Under the pieces are notes generated by a model. That model was given only the letters and a program-made list of their open reading frames with translations, had not been told where the DNA came from and did no database searches. A program made the position numbers and the translations under genes. This document shows positions 51,888 to 60,076 of a stretch of 64,000 nucleotides of DNA, one piece after another. The stretch's first letter is position 1; each line of letters starts with the position of its first letter. This stretch comes from Kitasatospora sp. NBC_00240 (GTDB lineage: Bacteria > Actinomycetota > Actinomycetes > Streptomycetales > Streptomycetaceae), in NCBI RefSeq assembly GCF_026342405.1, contig NZ_JAPEMU010000001.1, positions 8,184,001 through 8,248,000 on the forward strand. The letters run 5' to 3'.

Positions 51888-52140
51888 CGCTATAGATTGA
51901 GAGTGGAAAGGAGTGGGTTCGCCTTCTTTCCCTCTCCCGTCCGGAACGGACGGAGGACCTCCCCGCCCTCCCGGCACATCGGCGGCGCACTGCCCACAGC
52001 GATCCTCGCGGCGCAACTCCCTTGCCCCGGGCCACTTCCGCCGCGGACACCCGGATGCAGCAGCGGAGCGGGAGTTCTTCACCCTGGCCCTCTACGGACC
52101 GTCAGGCCCGGCCGCCCGGCCCCGCCCGATACCCCGCCCC

Positions 52141-52746
52141 TCATCCCGAAGTGGCCAACCAGGCCTGCCAGTGCGGGGCGAGGAGGGCAGCGTACTCCTC
52201 GTACCCTGCGGCGCCCGGGTGCGCCCCGTCCCCGAGGGCGACCTCGCGCATCCACACGGCGTTCCCGCTCAGCGCCCGGTGCACCGAGACGTACGGGACG
52301 CCGGCCGCCCGGCAGACGCGGGCGAAGTCCTCGTCGAGCAGCGCGGTACGGGCACTGTGCGCCGGATCGGAGACCGGCGGCGGGGAGACCACCAGGGCGG
52401 TCCAGCCCCGGGCCGCGGCCCGGTCGAGCATCGCCGCCAGGTTCGCTGCCGACTGCTCGGGCGCGACGCGGGGGCGATCACCCTCGTGGGCGGCGTCGTT
52501 GACGCCGAAGCAGAAGACGACCCGCAGGTCGGTGCCGTGCCGCAGCCGCCGGGCGCACTCGTCCTCCCAGCGGCCGATGATGTCCGCGGAGGTCTCGCGA
52601 CGGACCCCGAGGTTGTAGTGGGTGGACGGCAGGCCGTCGGCGAAGGCCCGGGCGGCCAGCCGGCCGGGCCAGCCGAGGCAGCCGGGATCGCCGACCCCGG
52701 CCACCAGGGAGTCCCCGACGAAGCAGATGCGGAGATCACGAGTCAT
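52141..52746 (-). CDS. SGNH/GDSL hydrolase
   Basis: 201 aa. Block I FVGDSLVAGVGDPG (nucleophile Ser), block II Gly in YNLGVRRETS, block III FCFGVNDAAHEGD, block V DGAHPGAAGYEEYA with Asp and His: a complete catalytic set. No signal peptide, so cytoplasmic esterase or lipase. Substrate unknown. Confidence 0.9.
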   Translation of the reverse strand: MTRDLRICFVGDSLVAGVGDPGCLGWPGRLAARAFADGLPSTHYNLGVRRETSADIIGRWEDECARRLRHGTDLRVVFCFGVNDAAHEGDRPRVAPEQSAANLAAMLDRAAARGWTALVVSPPPVSDPAHSARTALLDEDFARVCRAAGVPYVSVHRALSGNAVWMREVALGDGAHPGAAGYEEYAALLAPHWQAWLATSG

Positions 52747-52851
52747 GCGGTGATAGTCGCACGCCCGTCGGGGGCCGGGACCGGGCCGGCCGGTTCTCCG
52801 AGGCCTGCTCAGCTACGGACCGGCGACCGGTGCCGCGTTACGGTTCCTCCC

Positions 52852-53898
52852 GTGGACGTGGACGTGGACGTGGACATGGTGGACGTGGACCGGGACCGGG
52901 ACCGAGACGTGGACCGGGACCTGGACGGCTGGGAGGCGGGGCACCGGGCCGCCTACGGCTGCGGGGCCTGGGAGCGGGCCTGCCGGCAGGCGGGCGTGCT
53001 GGTCGCCTGGTGCCAGGAACAGAGCCTCGGCCCGGGCGCCCTGGCACCTCGGCGGGTTGCCGCGGATCCCGGTCCGCGGGCCAAGTGGCCGTGGGGAGAC
53101 GGCCCGCACACCGTGGGCCTGGTGCTGTGGCGGGCCGCCTTCGACGCCGGGGTCCTGATCGACGAAGTCCCACTCGCCGACACCCTGCGGCACTGCGCCC
53201 CGGGGGCCGAACCCCTGGCGGCCGGCCCCCTGCCCGACGGCGCCCGCAACGGGTGGATCGGCTTCGGGAGCGCCGAGTCGGTGGCCAGGATCAGGCACGT
53301 CCTGCAGATCCACGTCGCGGCCGAGCCTGTGCCTTCCCGCCCCGCCGCTGCACGGCCTACGCTCGGCCACCGCGTCCGGGAACTGCGGGCGACACCCGAC
53401 TGGGAACAGGGCGACTGGCCGGCGGCCCTCGCCCGGGCGAGGGCGGCCATGCGACAGGCGGACGACCAACGGGAGCGCGGGACTTGGCTGCCCACCGCCC
53501 AGGAAAGGTCCGCCGGCCGACGGACGGGCCTGGACCGGCTCCCGGCCGACGAACCCGCCGCCGCAGGGGGCCGGACGTCGAGCTGGCTGACGCAGGCATC
53601 GCGCCTGGTCGACCTCGCAGCCGTGCTGTCCGCCGCCGCCGACGCGCTGCCGCGCGACGGGCACGCAGGCCCGGGCCCGCTGGCCCACGTCCTCGACAGC
53701 ACGGCCGGTGCCTGCACGGCGCTGCGGACCAGCACCGAGGAGCTCGGGCACCTCTGGGCGGCCGAGCCGCACCCGCCGGTGGACCCGGACTCCTGGGAGG
53801 CGTCGCATGTGCCCGGAGCGCTGCGCACCCAGACCGAGGAGACGCAAGACCTGCTCCGCACGGTCGCCGTCTTCCTGTGGGTCCTCGCGTGCGGCTGA
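52852..53898 (+). CDS. Hypothetical protein with Val-Asp/Arg-Asp repeat leader
   Basis: 348 aa from the first in-frame GTG at 52852; later starts at 52858, 52864, 52870 or the ATG at 52876 are equally possible because the leader is itself a GACGTG repeat (VDVDVDVDM, then DRDRDRD). After residue 25 the protein is Trp-rich (DGWEAGHRAAYGCGAWERAC) and mostly helical, with WPAALARARAAMRQADDQRE and a C-terminal LLRTVAVFLWVLACG. I recognise no family. Standalone gene. Confidence 0.6.
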   Translation: MDVDVDVDMVDVDRDRDRDVDRDLDGWEAGHRAAYGCGAWERACRQAGVLVAWCQEQSLGPGALAPRRVAADPGPRAKWPWGDGPHTVGLVLWRAAFDAGVLIDEVPLADTLRHCAPGAEPLAAGPLPDGARNGWIGFGSAESVARIRHVLQIHVAAEPVPSRPAAARPTLGHRVRELRATPDWEQGDWPAALARARAAMRQADDQRERGTWLPTAQERSAGRRTGLDRLPADEPAAAGGRTSSWLTQASRLVDLAAVLSAAADALPRDGHAGPGPLAHVLDSTAGACTALRTSTEELGHLWAAEPHPPVDPDSWEASHVPGALRTQTEETQDLLRTVAVFLWVLACG

Positions 53899-53962
53899 CG
53901 GGCCGGAGAGCGCGCCGACGGGCCGCCGCAGCCGCCCCCGCTCGGCGGACATGTCCCTGGCC

Positions 53963-54730
53963 TCAGTAGAAGTCGCCGCGGCGCTGCTCGGGGTTGACGG
54001 CCTCGCGCCGCTGCTGCAGCAGCCGGGCCGTGTCGGTCGCCGACATCTCCCGCAGGTGCGCCTGACTCTGCAGGAGCATCAACGACCCCAGCGCGTGGCG
54101 TCCGGTCAGCGGGTTGTCCACGCAGGACCGGTACAGCGCGGCGGCCCGACCGGTGTCCTGGTGGTAGGTGCGGTAGAGCTCGGCGGCGCGGTACTGGGCG
54201 TACGGGTGGTCGCGGGCGGCGGCCGCCAGGAAATACTGCAAGGCGTGCGCCACGGGGGCGTGGGTCAGTGGCAGCAACCCCTCCAGGTACAGGTCGCCCA
54301 GGGCGAGCATCGCTTCGGGCTCGCCCAGTTCGGCCGCGGCGCGGTACCAGCGGGCGGCTTCGTCGAACGACTGCCCGAGACCCGCCTGTGCGCAGCCCTG
54401 GTGGTACAGCGAAGCGAGGTAGTAGGCCGCCCGTGGCGAACCCGTGCTCTGCCGCAGCCACGGCAGCGCGCTCGCGTACCGTCCCTGCGTGTACTCGACG
54501 TGCCCGAGGAGCTCGACGGCGGCGCCGTGCCCGTCGGCCGCCGCCGCTCCCAGGAAGAAGGCGGCCGCCTCACGGTGCTGCGCGCCGTTCCAGCAGTGCA
54601 GGCCGATCCGGTAGTACTCCTCGGCTCCGTTCGGCTCGTGCCCGTCCACGGTGAAGTCGATCCCGCGCCACAGCACCACGTCACTGGCCTTCCTCGTCCT
54701 GGCCGCACCCCGGCGGGTGTCCGGGGCCAT
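53963..54730 (-). CDS. Sel1/TPR repeat protein
   Basis: 255 aa. Repeated 36-residue helical hairpins: NGAEEYYRIGLHCWNGAQHR, AAVELLGHVEYTQGRYASAL, AAYYLASLYHQGCAQAGLGQ, EAMLALGDLYLEGLLPLTHA, AQYRAAELYRTYHQDTGRAA: classic Sel1-like units. Such scaffolds mediate protein contacts. It is divergent from the broken Imm53 gene by 95 bp. The C-terminus is basic and Gln-rich (RLLQQRREAVNPEQRR). Confidence 0.8.
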   Translation of the reverse strand: MAPDTRRGAARTRKASDVVLWRGIDFTVDGHEPNGAEEYYRIGLHCWNGAQHREAAAFFLGAAAADGHGAAVELLGHVEYTQGRYASALPWLRQSTGSPRAAYYLASLYHQGCAQAGLGQSFDEAARWYRAAAELGEPEAMLALGDLYLEGLLPLTHAPVAHALQYFLAAAARDHPYAQYRAAELYRTYHQDTGRAAALYRSCVDNPLTGRHALGSLMLLQSQAHLREMSATDTARLLQQRREAVNPEQRRGDFY

Positions 54731-54825
54731 TGTGCAGCAGCCGGTGAGAGGCCGGACGGGGCGATCCCTGTGCCGCCCGGAGTACGCCCGGTGCGTGATC
54801 GGCGGCTAGCTCAGCATCTGGTGCC

Positions 54826-55143
54826 ATGAACGAAGCCGAGCATGTCATGGACTGGCTGCAGGGGTGGTAGTCCGTGCAGTGCGACGAGGACTGGGAGCAC
54901 GAGTGGGGCGTGACGATCGACACGCTCGACAAGCCCGGTTGGTCGGTCCGCGTGGACCTGGAGGAGACCGACCTCGAAGGGCGCGAATTTCCCCGCCAGG
55001 ACATCAAGCGGGGCAAGGACGACTGGGTCATGGCCCGGACCGCTGATCTGGCCTTCCACGCCGCATGCGGATCGGGCAACCTCACCGTGGCACTCACCCT
55101 CTTCCGCAGTTGGGCGAGGAGGAACGCCCCCGAGGAGCGGTAG
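54826..55143 (+). pseudogene. Imm53-type immunity protein interrupted by an in-frame TAG
   Basis: The frame starts MNEAEHVMDWLQGW at 54826, meets TAG at 54868-54870, and continues in the same frame with SVQCDEDWEHEWGVTIDTLD, then PGWSVRVDLEETDLEGREF to the stop at 55143. Immunity protein 53 members begin with WLQxWYxxQCDxDWEH, so TAG stands where the conserved Tyr is expected: a one-base change from TAC or TAT. Re-initiation at GTG 54874 would give an 89-aa protein lacking the first helix. Either a recent nonsense allele, read-through, or a sequencing error. No polymorphic toxin is adjacent. Confidence 0.75.
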
Positions 55144-55217
55144 GACAGCGCCAGTTCGACAGCTTCGGCCCGGGGCGCCGCTGCACCCGGCGAGCCTGTG
55201 CGGTTGGAGCACCAGGT

Positions 55218-55646
55218 TCAGCAGTACACGTCGATGTAGAGCAGGACCCGGCCGTTGGAGACGAACTCGTAGGCCAGGAAGGCCCGGCCGTGCAGCGGGT
55301 CCCAGTCCCGCACGTTGAGCCGCTTCCTGATCTCCAGCCACCTGGCGGGCCGTTCGGCGGTCGGGACGTACTCGGGCACGTAGGTGTACCGGTCCCAGTC
55401 GTGCCCGACGTCGCAGCCCATCCACATCAGGTCGGCGGTGACGGCCAGCCGCTTGGCCCGCCGCGGGTCGAGCGGCCCCCGGGCGAGGGCCCACCGGACG
55501 CCCTCGGCGTCGGTGAACCCCTTGTACCGCACGGGGGAGTGGAGTTCCATGTTGGTCCACTGCTCGCCCTCGCTCTCGCCCTCGCGCTCGGGTACGGGCT
55601 GGTCCGCCACGGCGGGACCCGCGGCACGCGAACGCTTCTTCGGCAT
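55218..55646 (-). CDS. Hypothetical protein, possibly toxin-system related
   Basis: 142 aa from an ATG at 55646. A charged N-terminus (MPKKRSRAAG, EREGESEGEQ) leads to a compact domain: YKGFTDAEGVRWALARGPLD, DLMWMGCDVGHDWDRYTYVP, AFLAYEFVSNGRVLLYIDVY. No known family. Its end faces the broken Imm53 gene, so it may be part of the same accessory patch. The last residues DVYC place a Cys at the C-terminus. Confidence 0.55.
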   Translation of the reverse strand: MPKKRSRAAGPAVADQPVPEREGESEGEQWTNMELHSPVRYKGFTDAEGVRWALARGPLDPRRAKRLAVTADLMWMGCDVGHDWDRYTYVPEYVPTAERPARWLEIRKRLNVRDWDPLHGRAFLAYEFVSNGRVLLYIDVYC

Positions 55647-55671
55647 CGCCCCAGACTGCCATCCGGCCGGA

Positions 55672-56736
55672 TCAATCGTCACCCCGCAGCGGTGCCTTGG
55701 CGAACTCCGCCATCCCGTCCGTGAAGGACACCCGCGGCCGCCAGGCCAGCTCGGTCCGCAGCCGGGACGAGTCGGCGGTGACGTGCCGGACGTCGCCGAG
55801 ACGGTAGCGGCCGGTGACCACGGGATCCGGTCCGCCGAAGGCCCGGGCCAGCGCGGTGGCCATCTCGCCGACGGTGCGGACCTCGCCGCTGCCCACGTTG
55901 TACGCCCGGGCGCTGCCGGCCGGGCGGTCGGCCAGGGCTTCGAGTGCGGCCGAGTTGGCCGCCGCGACATCCCCGACGTGGACGAAGTCCCGGCGCTGGC
56001 CGCCGTCCTCGAACACCTGCGGGGCCTCGCCCCGGGCCAGCGCCGAGCGGAACAGCGAGGCGACGCCGGCGTACGGGGTGTCGCGCGGCATCCCCGGCCC
56101 GTAGACGTTGTGGTAGCGCAGGGCCAGCACCCGGCCGCCGCGGGCCCGGGCCCAGGCCGAGGCGAGGTGCTCCTGGGCGAGTTTGGTCGCCGCGTACACG
56201 TTGCGCGGGTCGGCGGGGGCGTCCTCGCCGGTCAGGCCGGGGGCCAAGGCGGCTCCGCAGATCGGGCACGGGGGTTCGAACCGGCCGGCGTCCAGCTCGG
56301 AGGCGACCCGTGGCCCGGGGGCGACCTCGCCGTGTTCGGCGCAGTGGTAACGGCCCTCGCCGTAGACCACCATCGAGCCGGCGAGCACCAGGTCGCCGAC
56401 GCCGGCGCGGTTCATCCCGGCGAGCAGCACGGCCGTGCCGAGGTCGTTGCAGCCCGCGTAGTCGGGCGCGTCGTCGAAGTCCAGGCCCAGCCCGACCATC
56501 GCGGCCTGGTGGCAGACCGCGTCCACGCCGTCCAGGGCGCGGGCCACGGCCGCCGCGTCCCGGACGTCGCCGTGCTGGAACTCCACGCCCTCGGGGAGCC
56601 GGACCGCCTCGGCGCCGCCGGGATGGACGGCTGGCAGCAGCGCGTCCAGCACCCGGACGGTGTGCCCGTCGCGGAGCAGCCGGGCGGCGACGGCCGACCC
56701 GATGAAACCGGCACCGCCGGTGAGCAGAACATCCAT
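55672..56736 (-). CDS. NAD-dependent sugar epimerase with zinc-ribbon-like insert
   Basis: 354 aa extended SDR: TGGAGFIGSAVAARLLRDGH, HQAAMVG, catalytic Ser in LAGSMVVYGEGRYH, and VYAATKLAQEH with Tyr-Lys. Between the Ser and the YxxxK lies an insert of about 50 residues with HCAEHG and PCPICGAAL, four possible zinc ligands (C, H, C, C). C-terminal YNVGSGEVRTVGEMATALAR is typical. Probably a nucleotide-sugar epimerase or dehydratase for envelope glycans. Divergent from the universal stress gene. Confidence 0.88.
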   Translation of the reverse strand: MDVLLTGGAGFIGSAVAARLLRDGHTVRVLDALLPAVHPGGAEAVRLPEGVEFQHGDVRDAAAVARALDGVDAVCHQAAMVGLGLDFDDAPDYAGCNDLGTAVLLAGMNRAGVGDLVLAGSMVVYGEGRYHCAEHGEVAPGPRVASELDAGRFEPPCPICGAALAPGLTGEDAPADPRNVYAATKLAQEHLASAWARARGGRVLALRYHNVYGPGMPRDTPYAGVASLFRSALARGEAPQVFEDGGQRRDFVHVGDVAAANSAALEALADRPAGSARAYNVGSGEVRTVGEMATALARAFGGPDPVVTGRYRLGDVRHVTADSSRLRTELAWRPRVSFTDGMAEFAKAPLRGDD

Positions 56737-56803
56737 GGCGCCGACGCTAGAGCGGTCGGGCGGTCCCCGGGGGATTCCGTGGCCGTCCGTCAGCGGTCCG
56801 TAA

Positions 56804-56828
56804 GGGTGGGCCGGGGCCGGGGCCGGGG
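56804..56828. other. G-quadruplex-capable sequence
   Basis: GGGTGGGCCGGGG followed by two further CCGGGG units: five runs of three or four G with 1-2 nt loops on the + strand, in the divergent gap between the epimerase and universal stress genes. Could fold in single-stranded DNA or RNA. Inference from pattern only. Confidence 0.5.
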
Positions 56829-56906
56829 CCGCGGAGGCCGGACGCTCGGGGCGGTTCCGCGGGGCGGGCGGCCCGTACCGTGTGGCGGTAATCGGAGGAA
56901 TGTCAG

Positions 56907-56922
56907 GTTGATCTATATATAG
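56907..56922 (+). promoter_or_regulatory. AT-rich promoter-like element before the universal stress gene
   Basis: CTATATATAG (56913-56922) is a perfect 10-bp palindrome and the only AT block for hundreds of bases. It fits a -10 region 32 bp before the ATG, with AGGAGGA as ribosome site in between. A clear -35 is not seen. Confidence 0.5.
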
Positions 56923-56954
56923 GGGAGTATCCGAAGGCGAGCGAGGAGGACGGC

Positions 56955-57416
56955 ATGGGCAACGGCACCGGCGGCAGGATCGTGGTCGGCGTGGACGGTT
57001 CGGCGGCGTCGCGCAGCGCGCTGCGCTGGGCGGTCGAGCAGGCCAGGATCACCGGCGGCACGGTCGAGGCGCTTTCGGCCTGGGAGTACCCGGCCTTCTA
57101 CGGCTGGGTGGGCTCGGTGCCTGTCGCCGACGGCTTCGACCCGGAGGCGCTGGCCACCCGGACGCTCACCGAGGCCGTCACCGAGGCCGCCGGCGCCGAA
57201 CCGTCGGTCAAGATCACCCAACTGGTGATCCCCGGCAACGCCGCCCGGGCCCTGCTCGACCGTGCGGCCGGCGCGGCCCTGCTGGTGGTCGGCAGCCGTG
57301 GTCTCGGCGGGTTCTCCGGGGCCCTGCTCGGCTCGGTCAGCCGCCACCTCACCGAGCACGCGCCCTGCCCGGTCGTGGTGCTCCGCGAAGGCCAGGAGCA
57401 GGCACCCGGCGCCTGA
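56955..57416 (+). CDS. Universal stress protein
   Basis: 153 aa single UspA domain: RIVVGVDGSAASRSALRWAV at the start and LLVVGSRGLGGFSGALLGSV, giving the ATP-binding G-x2-G-x9-G-S/T pattern. CPVVVLR ends the fold. GAGGAGGA precedes the ATG. Typical of stress and dormancy responses; target unknown. Confidence 0.93.
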   Translation: MGNGTGGRIVVGVDGSAASRSALRWAVEQARITGGTVEALSAWEYPAFYGWVGSVPVADGFDPEALATRTLTEAVTEAAGAEPSVKITQLVIPGNAARALLDRAAGAALLVVGSRGLGGFSGALLGSVSRHLTEHAPCPVVVLREGQEQAPGA

Positions 57417-57539
57417 CCCCTGACCCTGCCCCGGTCCTGACCTCCGACCCGGCGCCTCAACCCGGCGCCCCTGCCGGCCCCGTCCCGTCCCGTGCGGTCC
57501 GGGCCTGACAGCCGCCCGCCGAGACGCCAGGATGGAGCC

Positions 57540-58403
57540 ATGCCAGAAGGGGACTCCGTCTACCGCACAGCGGCTGACCTGCACACGGCGCTGGCCGGTG
57601 CGGTCCTGACCGTCGCCGACCTGCGGGTGCCCGCGCACGCCACCGCCGACCTCACCGGCCGCACCGTCCTGGACGTGACCCCGCGCGGCAAGCACCTGCT
57701 CACCCGGCTGGAGGGCGGCCTCACCCTGCACACCCATCTGCGGATGGACGGCCGGTGGGCGGTCCACCGGCCCGGCGAACGCTGGTCCGGCGGCCCCGCC
57801 TGGCAGATCAGAGCCGTCCTCGGCACCGCGCACGCCACCGCCGTCGGCTACCGCCTGCCCGTCGTCGAGCTGCTGCGCACCGCCGACGAGCAGCGGGTCG
57901 TCGGCCATCTGGGCCCCGACCTGCTCGGCCCCGGCTGGGACCCGGCCGAGGCCGTCCGCCGGCTCCGCGCCGTGCCGGGCCGGCCGCTCGCCGAGGCGCT
58001 GCTGGACCAGCGCAACCTGGCGGGCATCGGCAACGTCTACGCGGCCGAACTCTGCTTCCTGGCCGGCCGCACCCCCTGGACGCCGGTCGGCGAACTCCCC
58101 GCACCCGAGCGCCTGGTGGACCGGGCCCGGCAGCTGCTGGAGGCGAACAAGCTGCGCCCGGGCCATGTGACCACCGGTGACACCCGGCCGGGCCACCAGC
58201 ACTGGGTGTACGGCCGGGCCGGCCGCCCCTGCCCGCGCTGCGGCACCGCCGTGCTGACCGCCCGGGTGGGCACCCCGCCGCAGGACCGGGTCGCCTACTG
58301 GTGCCCGTACTGCCAGCGCGGCCCGGCCCCGCCCGGCGCGCCGCGCCCGATCACGGCCGCTCGACCAGCGCGGGGTGGCGGGGGTCGTCCACCCGCACGG
58401 TGA
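57540..58403 (+). CDS. Fpg/Nei-family DNA glycosylase (Nei2-like)
   Basis: 287 aa from the ATG at 57540. PEGDSVYRTA gives the catalytic N-terminal Pro-Glu, DVTPRGKHLL the beta-strand Lys, LDQRNLAGIGNVYAAELCFL the helix-two-turn-helix, and CPRCGTAVLT...CPYCQ the zinc finger with the terminal QR. It cuts oxidised bases from DNA and nicks the backbone. The Gly/Pro/Arg tail after the zinc finger is non-conserved and overlaps the convergent kinase-like gene by 53 bp. Confidence 0.93.
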   Translation: MPEGDSVYRTAADLHTALAGAVLTVADLRVPAHATADLTGRTVLDVTPRGKHLLTRLEGGLTLHTHLRMDGRWAVHRPGERWSGGPAWQIRAVLGTAHATAVGYRLPVVELLRTADEQRVVGHLGPDLLGPGWDPAEAVRRLRAVPGRPLAEALLDQRNLAGIGNVYAAELCFLAGRTPWTPVGELPAPERLVDRARQLLEANKLRPGHVTTGDTRPGHQHWVYGRAGRPCPRCGTAVLTARVGTPPQDRVAYWCPYCQRGPAPPGAPRPITAARPARGGGGRPPAR

Positions 58404-58992
58404 GGTCGGCGGCGTCCGCGGGTCCGGTCTCGGCCTCGTAGCGGGCGAAGGCGGGCAGCGTCCAGTGCTCCTCGGGCGGCGTCCGGCGGGCCAGCGCGGC
58501 CGGGGTGAGCGCCAGGTGGACGGTCAGGTCGAACGGGAGCCAGCGGCCGAGCAGCAGTTCGCCGTCGAGCAGCAGCACCCCGCCGGGCGGCAGCGGGGTG
58601 TAGCCGGCCCGGGTGGCGCGGTCGGCGGCCGCGTCCCAGAACGTCGGCAGCACCCGGCCGCTGCCGCCGGGCTCCAGCGGGTCGAGCAGCTCGCGCAGCA
58701 GGGTGCCCTCGTCGAGCCGCAGGTCGTGGTAGGCGTCCGGGTCCTGCTTGCCGTACTCCAGCCGGATCGAGGCAGGCCGCAGGAAGTCGGCGGCGGACAC
58801 CCGCAGGGTGGGGCGGCCGCGCAGCCGCAGCGGCTCGGCCAGGGCGTCCGCGAGCGCGCCCGGCCGGGCGGCGGGCGCGCCGTCGACGGCGACGCGCAGC
58901 CGGCCGCCTTCGGGCAGGGCGGCGGCGAGGTCGGTGATGCGGTCGGCGAGGAGCTCGGCCAGCCGCTCGGGCGAGATGGGGCGTACCTGCAC
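58351..58992 (-). CDS. Uridine-kinase-like protein lacking Walker A
   Basis: 213 aa from a GTG at 58992. Overall pattern of uridine kinases: RVSAADFLRPASIRLEYGKQ, DPDAYHDLRLDEGTLLRELL, GVLLLDGELLLGRWLPFDL. The P-loop position reads VAVDGAPAARPGALADAL: the G-K-S/T is replaced by R-P-G, so ATP binding in the standard way is doubtful. Such degenerate members are common in streptomycetes. Overlaps the 3' end of the Nei gene on the other strand. Confidence 0.75.
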   Translation of the reverse strand: MQVRPISPERLAELLADRITDLAAALPEGGRLRVAVDGAPAARPGALADALAEPLRLRGRPTLRVSAADFLRPASIRLEYGKQDPDAYHDLRLDEGTLLRELLDPLEPGGSGRVLPTFWDAAADRATRAGYTPLPPGGVLLLDGELLLGRWLPFDLTVHLALTPAALARRTPPEEHWTLPAFARYEAETGPADAADLTVRVDDPRHPALVERP

Positions 58993-59122
58993 ACCGTCAT
59001 CCTGCCCTGCCGGTCCGCGCGGCCGGGCCGCCGGGCCCGCCCCCGGCTCGACCCTGGCCCTGCGCCGGGCCGACGGACGGGCCGTCAGGCACCGCCGCGC
59101 GTCGCGCGTCCCGCGTGTACCG

Positions 59123-59440
59123 TCAGGGCCCCGCGTCGGCCAGCTCGGCGAGCACCTGGGCGTGGCACAGCTCCGGCACGCACCAGCAGCCGAGCCGGTG
59201 CCCACGCAGCTCCGGCACCTTGGCCAGCAGCTCCGGTTGCTCCAGCAGCCAGGCCCGGTACCGGGCGACCACCTCCGCCCGGGTGCCGTCCCGGCCCGGG
59301 CGGAACGGGGAGGAGAACGGCGAGCCCGCGAGGTGCCAGCCGCCGCGGTGCATCGCGCGGCCGACGTAGACGACGTCCGCGTAGTCCGGGTCGTCCCGGT
59401 GGCCCTTGAGGTTGACCACGGTGGTCCGGCCGGCGGTCAC
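59123..59440 (-). CDS. DUF4326-domain protein
   Basis: 105 aa from a GTG at 59440, overlapping the RDD-gene stop by 4 bp. VVNLKGHRDDPDYADVVYVG, SPFSSPFRPGRDGTRAEVVA and LGCWCVPELCHAQVLAELAD are the hallmarks of this small domain (Cys-x-Cys, Cys-His), probably metal- or nucleic-acid-binding. Function unknown. Confidence 0.85.
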   Translation of the reverse strand: MTAGRTTVVNLKGHRDDPDYADVVYVGRAMHRGGWHLAGSPFSSPFRPGRDGTRAEVVARYRAWLLEQPELLAKVPELRGHRLGCWCVPELCHAQVLAELADAGP

Positions 59441-59889
59441 GCGGCGCCCTCCGGACGGCCGGGCGCCTGCCAGTTCGGGGCCAGCGGCTCGGGCAGCGGG
59501 GTCTCGGCCGGGGCCACCACGGTCTTCACGAGCTTGTCGGCGAAAGTCTGCCGCCGGCTGTCCCACAGCGGCCAGAGGAAGCCCAGGAAGCAGGGCAGCG
59601 CGTCGAGGAGGTGGCAGACGTCCCGGACGAAGGACTTCCAGGTGCCGATCGGCCGGCCGGTGGCCTCCTTGTGCAGGTGGGTGTCGAGCAGCTTCTTGCC
59701 CCAGCTCTGCCCGCGGCCGCCGAGATACCAGCGGTTGTACACGAGGAGGGCGAAGGTGACCACGCCGAGCCCGGCCTCCAGGGCGGTGCTGCGGGGGTCC
59801 ACCAGGCTCGCCACGCCGGACGGGATGCTCACCAGGAAGTAGTCGACGAGGAACGACATCACACGGGACCACCAGGGCGTGAACCTCAT
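59437..59889 (-). CDS. RDD-family membrane protein
   Basis: 150 aa from the ATG at 59889; a GTG at 59898 is possible. Two to three hydrophobic segments (MSFLVDYFLVSIPSGVASLV, LGVVTFALLVYNRWYLGGRG). RGQSWGKKLLDTHL is the central conserved segment, and RDVCHLLDALPCFLGFLWPL with QTFADKLVKTVVV-type ending fits the family. The family-naming Arg-Asp-Asp pattern is degenerate at the N-terminus (FLVDYF). Role unknown; first gene of a two-gene unit. Confidence 0.85.
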   Translation of the reverse strand: MRFTPWWSRVMSFLVDYFLVSIPSGVASLVDPRSTALEAGLGVVTFALLVYNRWYLGGRGQSWGKKLLDTHLHKEATGRPIGTWKSFVRDVCHLLDALPCFLGFLWPLWDSRRQTFADKLVKTVVAPAETPLPEPLAPNWQAPGRPEGAA

Positions 59890-60076
59890 CGGGACCACCG
59901 ATCTCGGGAGGGGGCGCCGGCGGTCGCGGCCGGGTGCGGGGCGGTTAGGGCCATGCTGGCGCAGCGCCCGTACCCCGCAACCCGGGTGGTCCGAGTGGCC
60001 GGGCACCTCCGGGCGGGGCCCGCGGCCCGCCAGCGCCCGCCTTGACAGGCCCCGGCCCCCGGCGTAGCAAGAAGAG

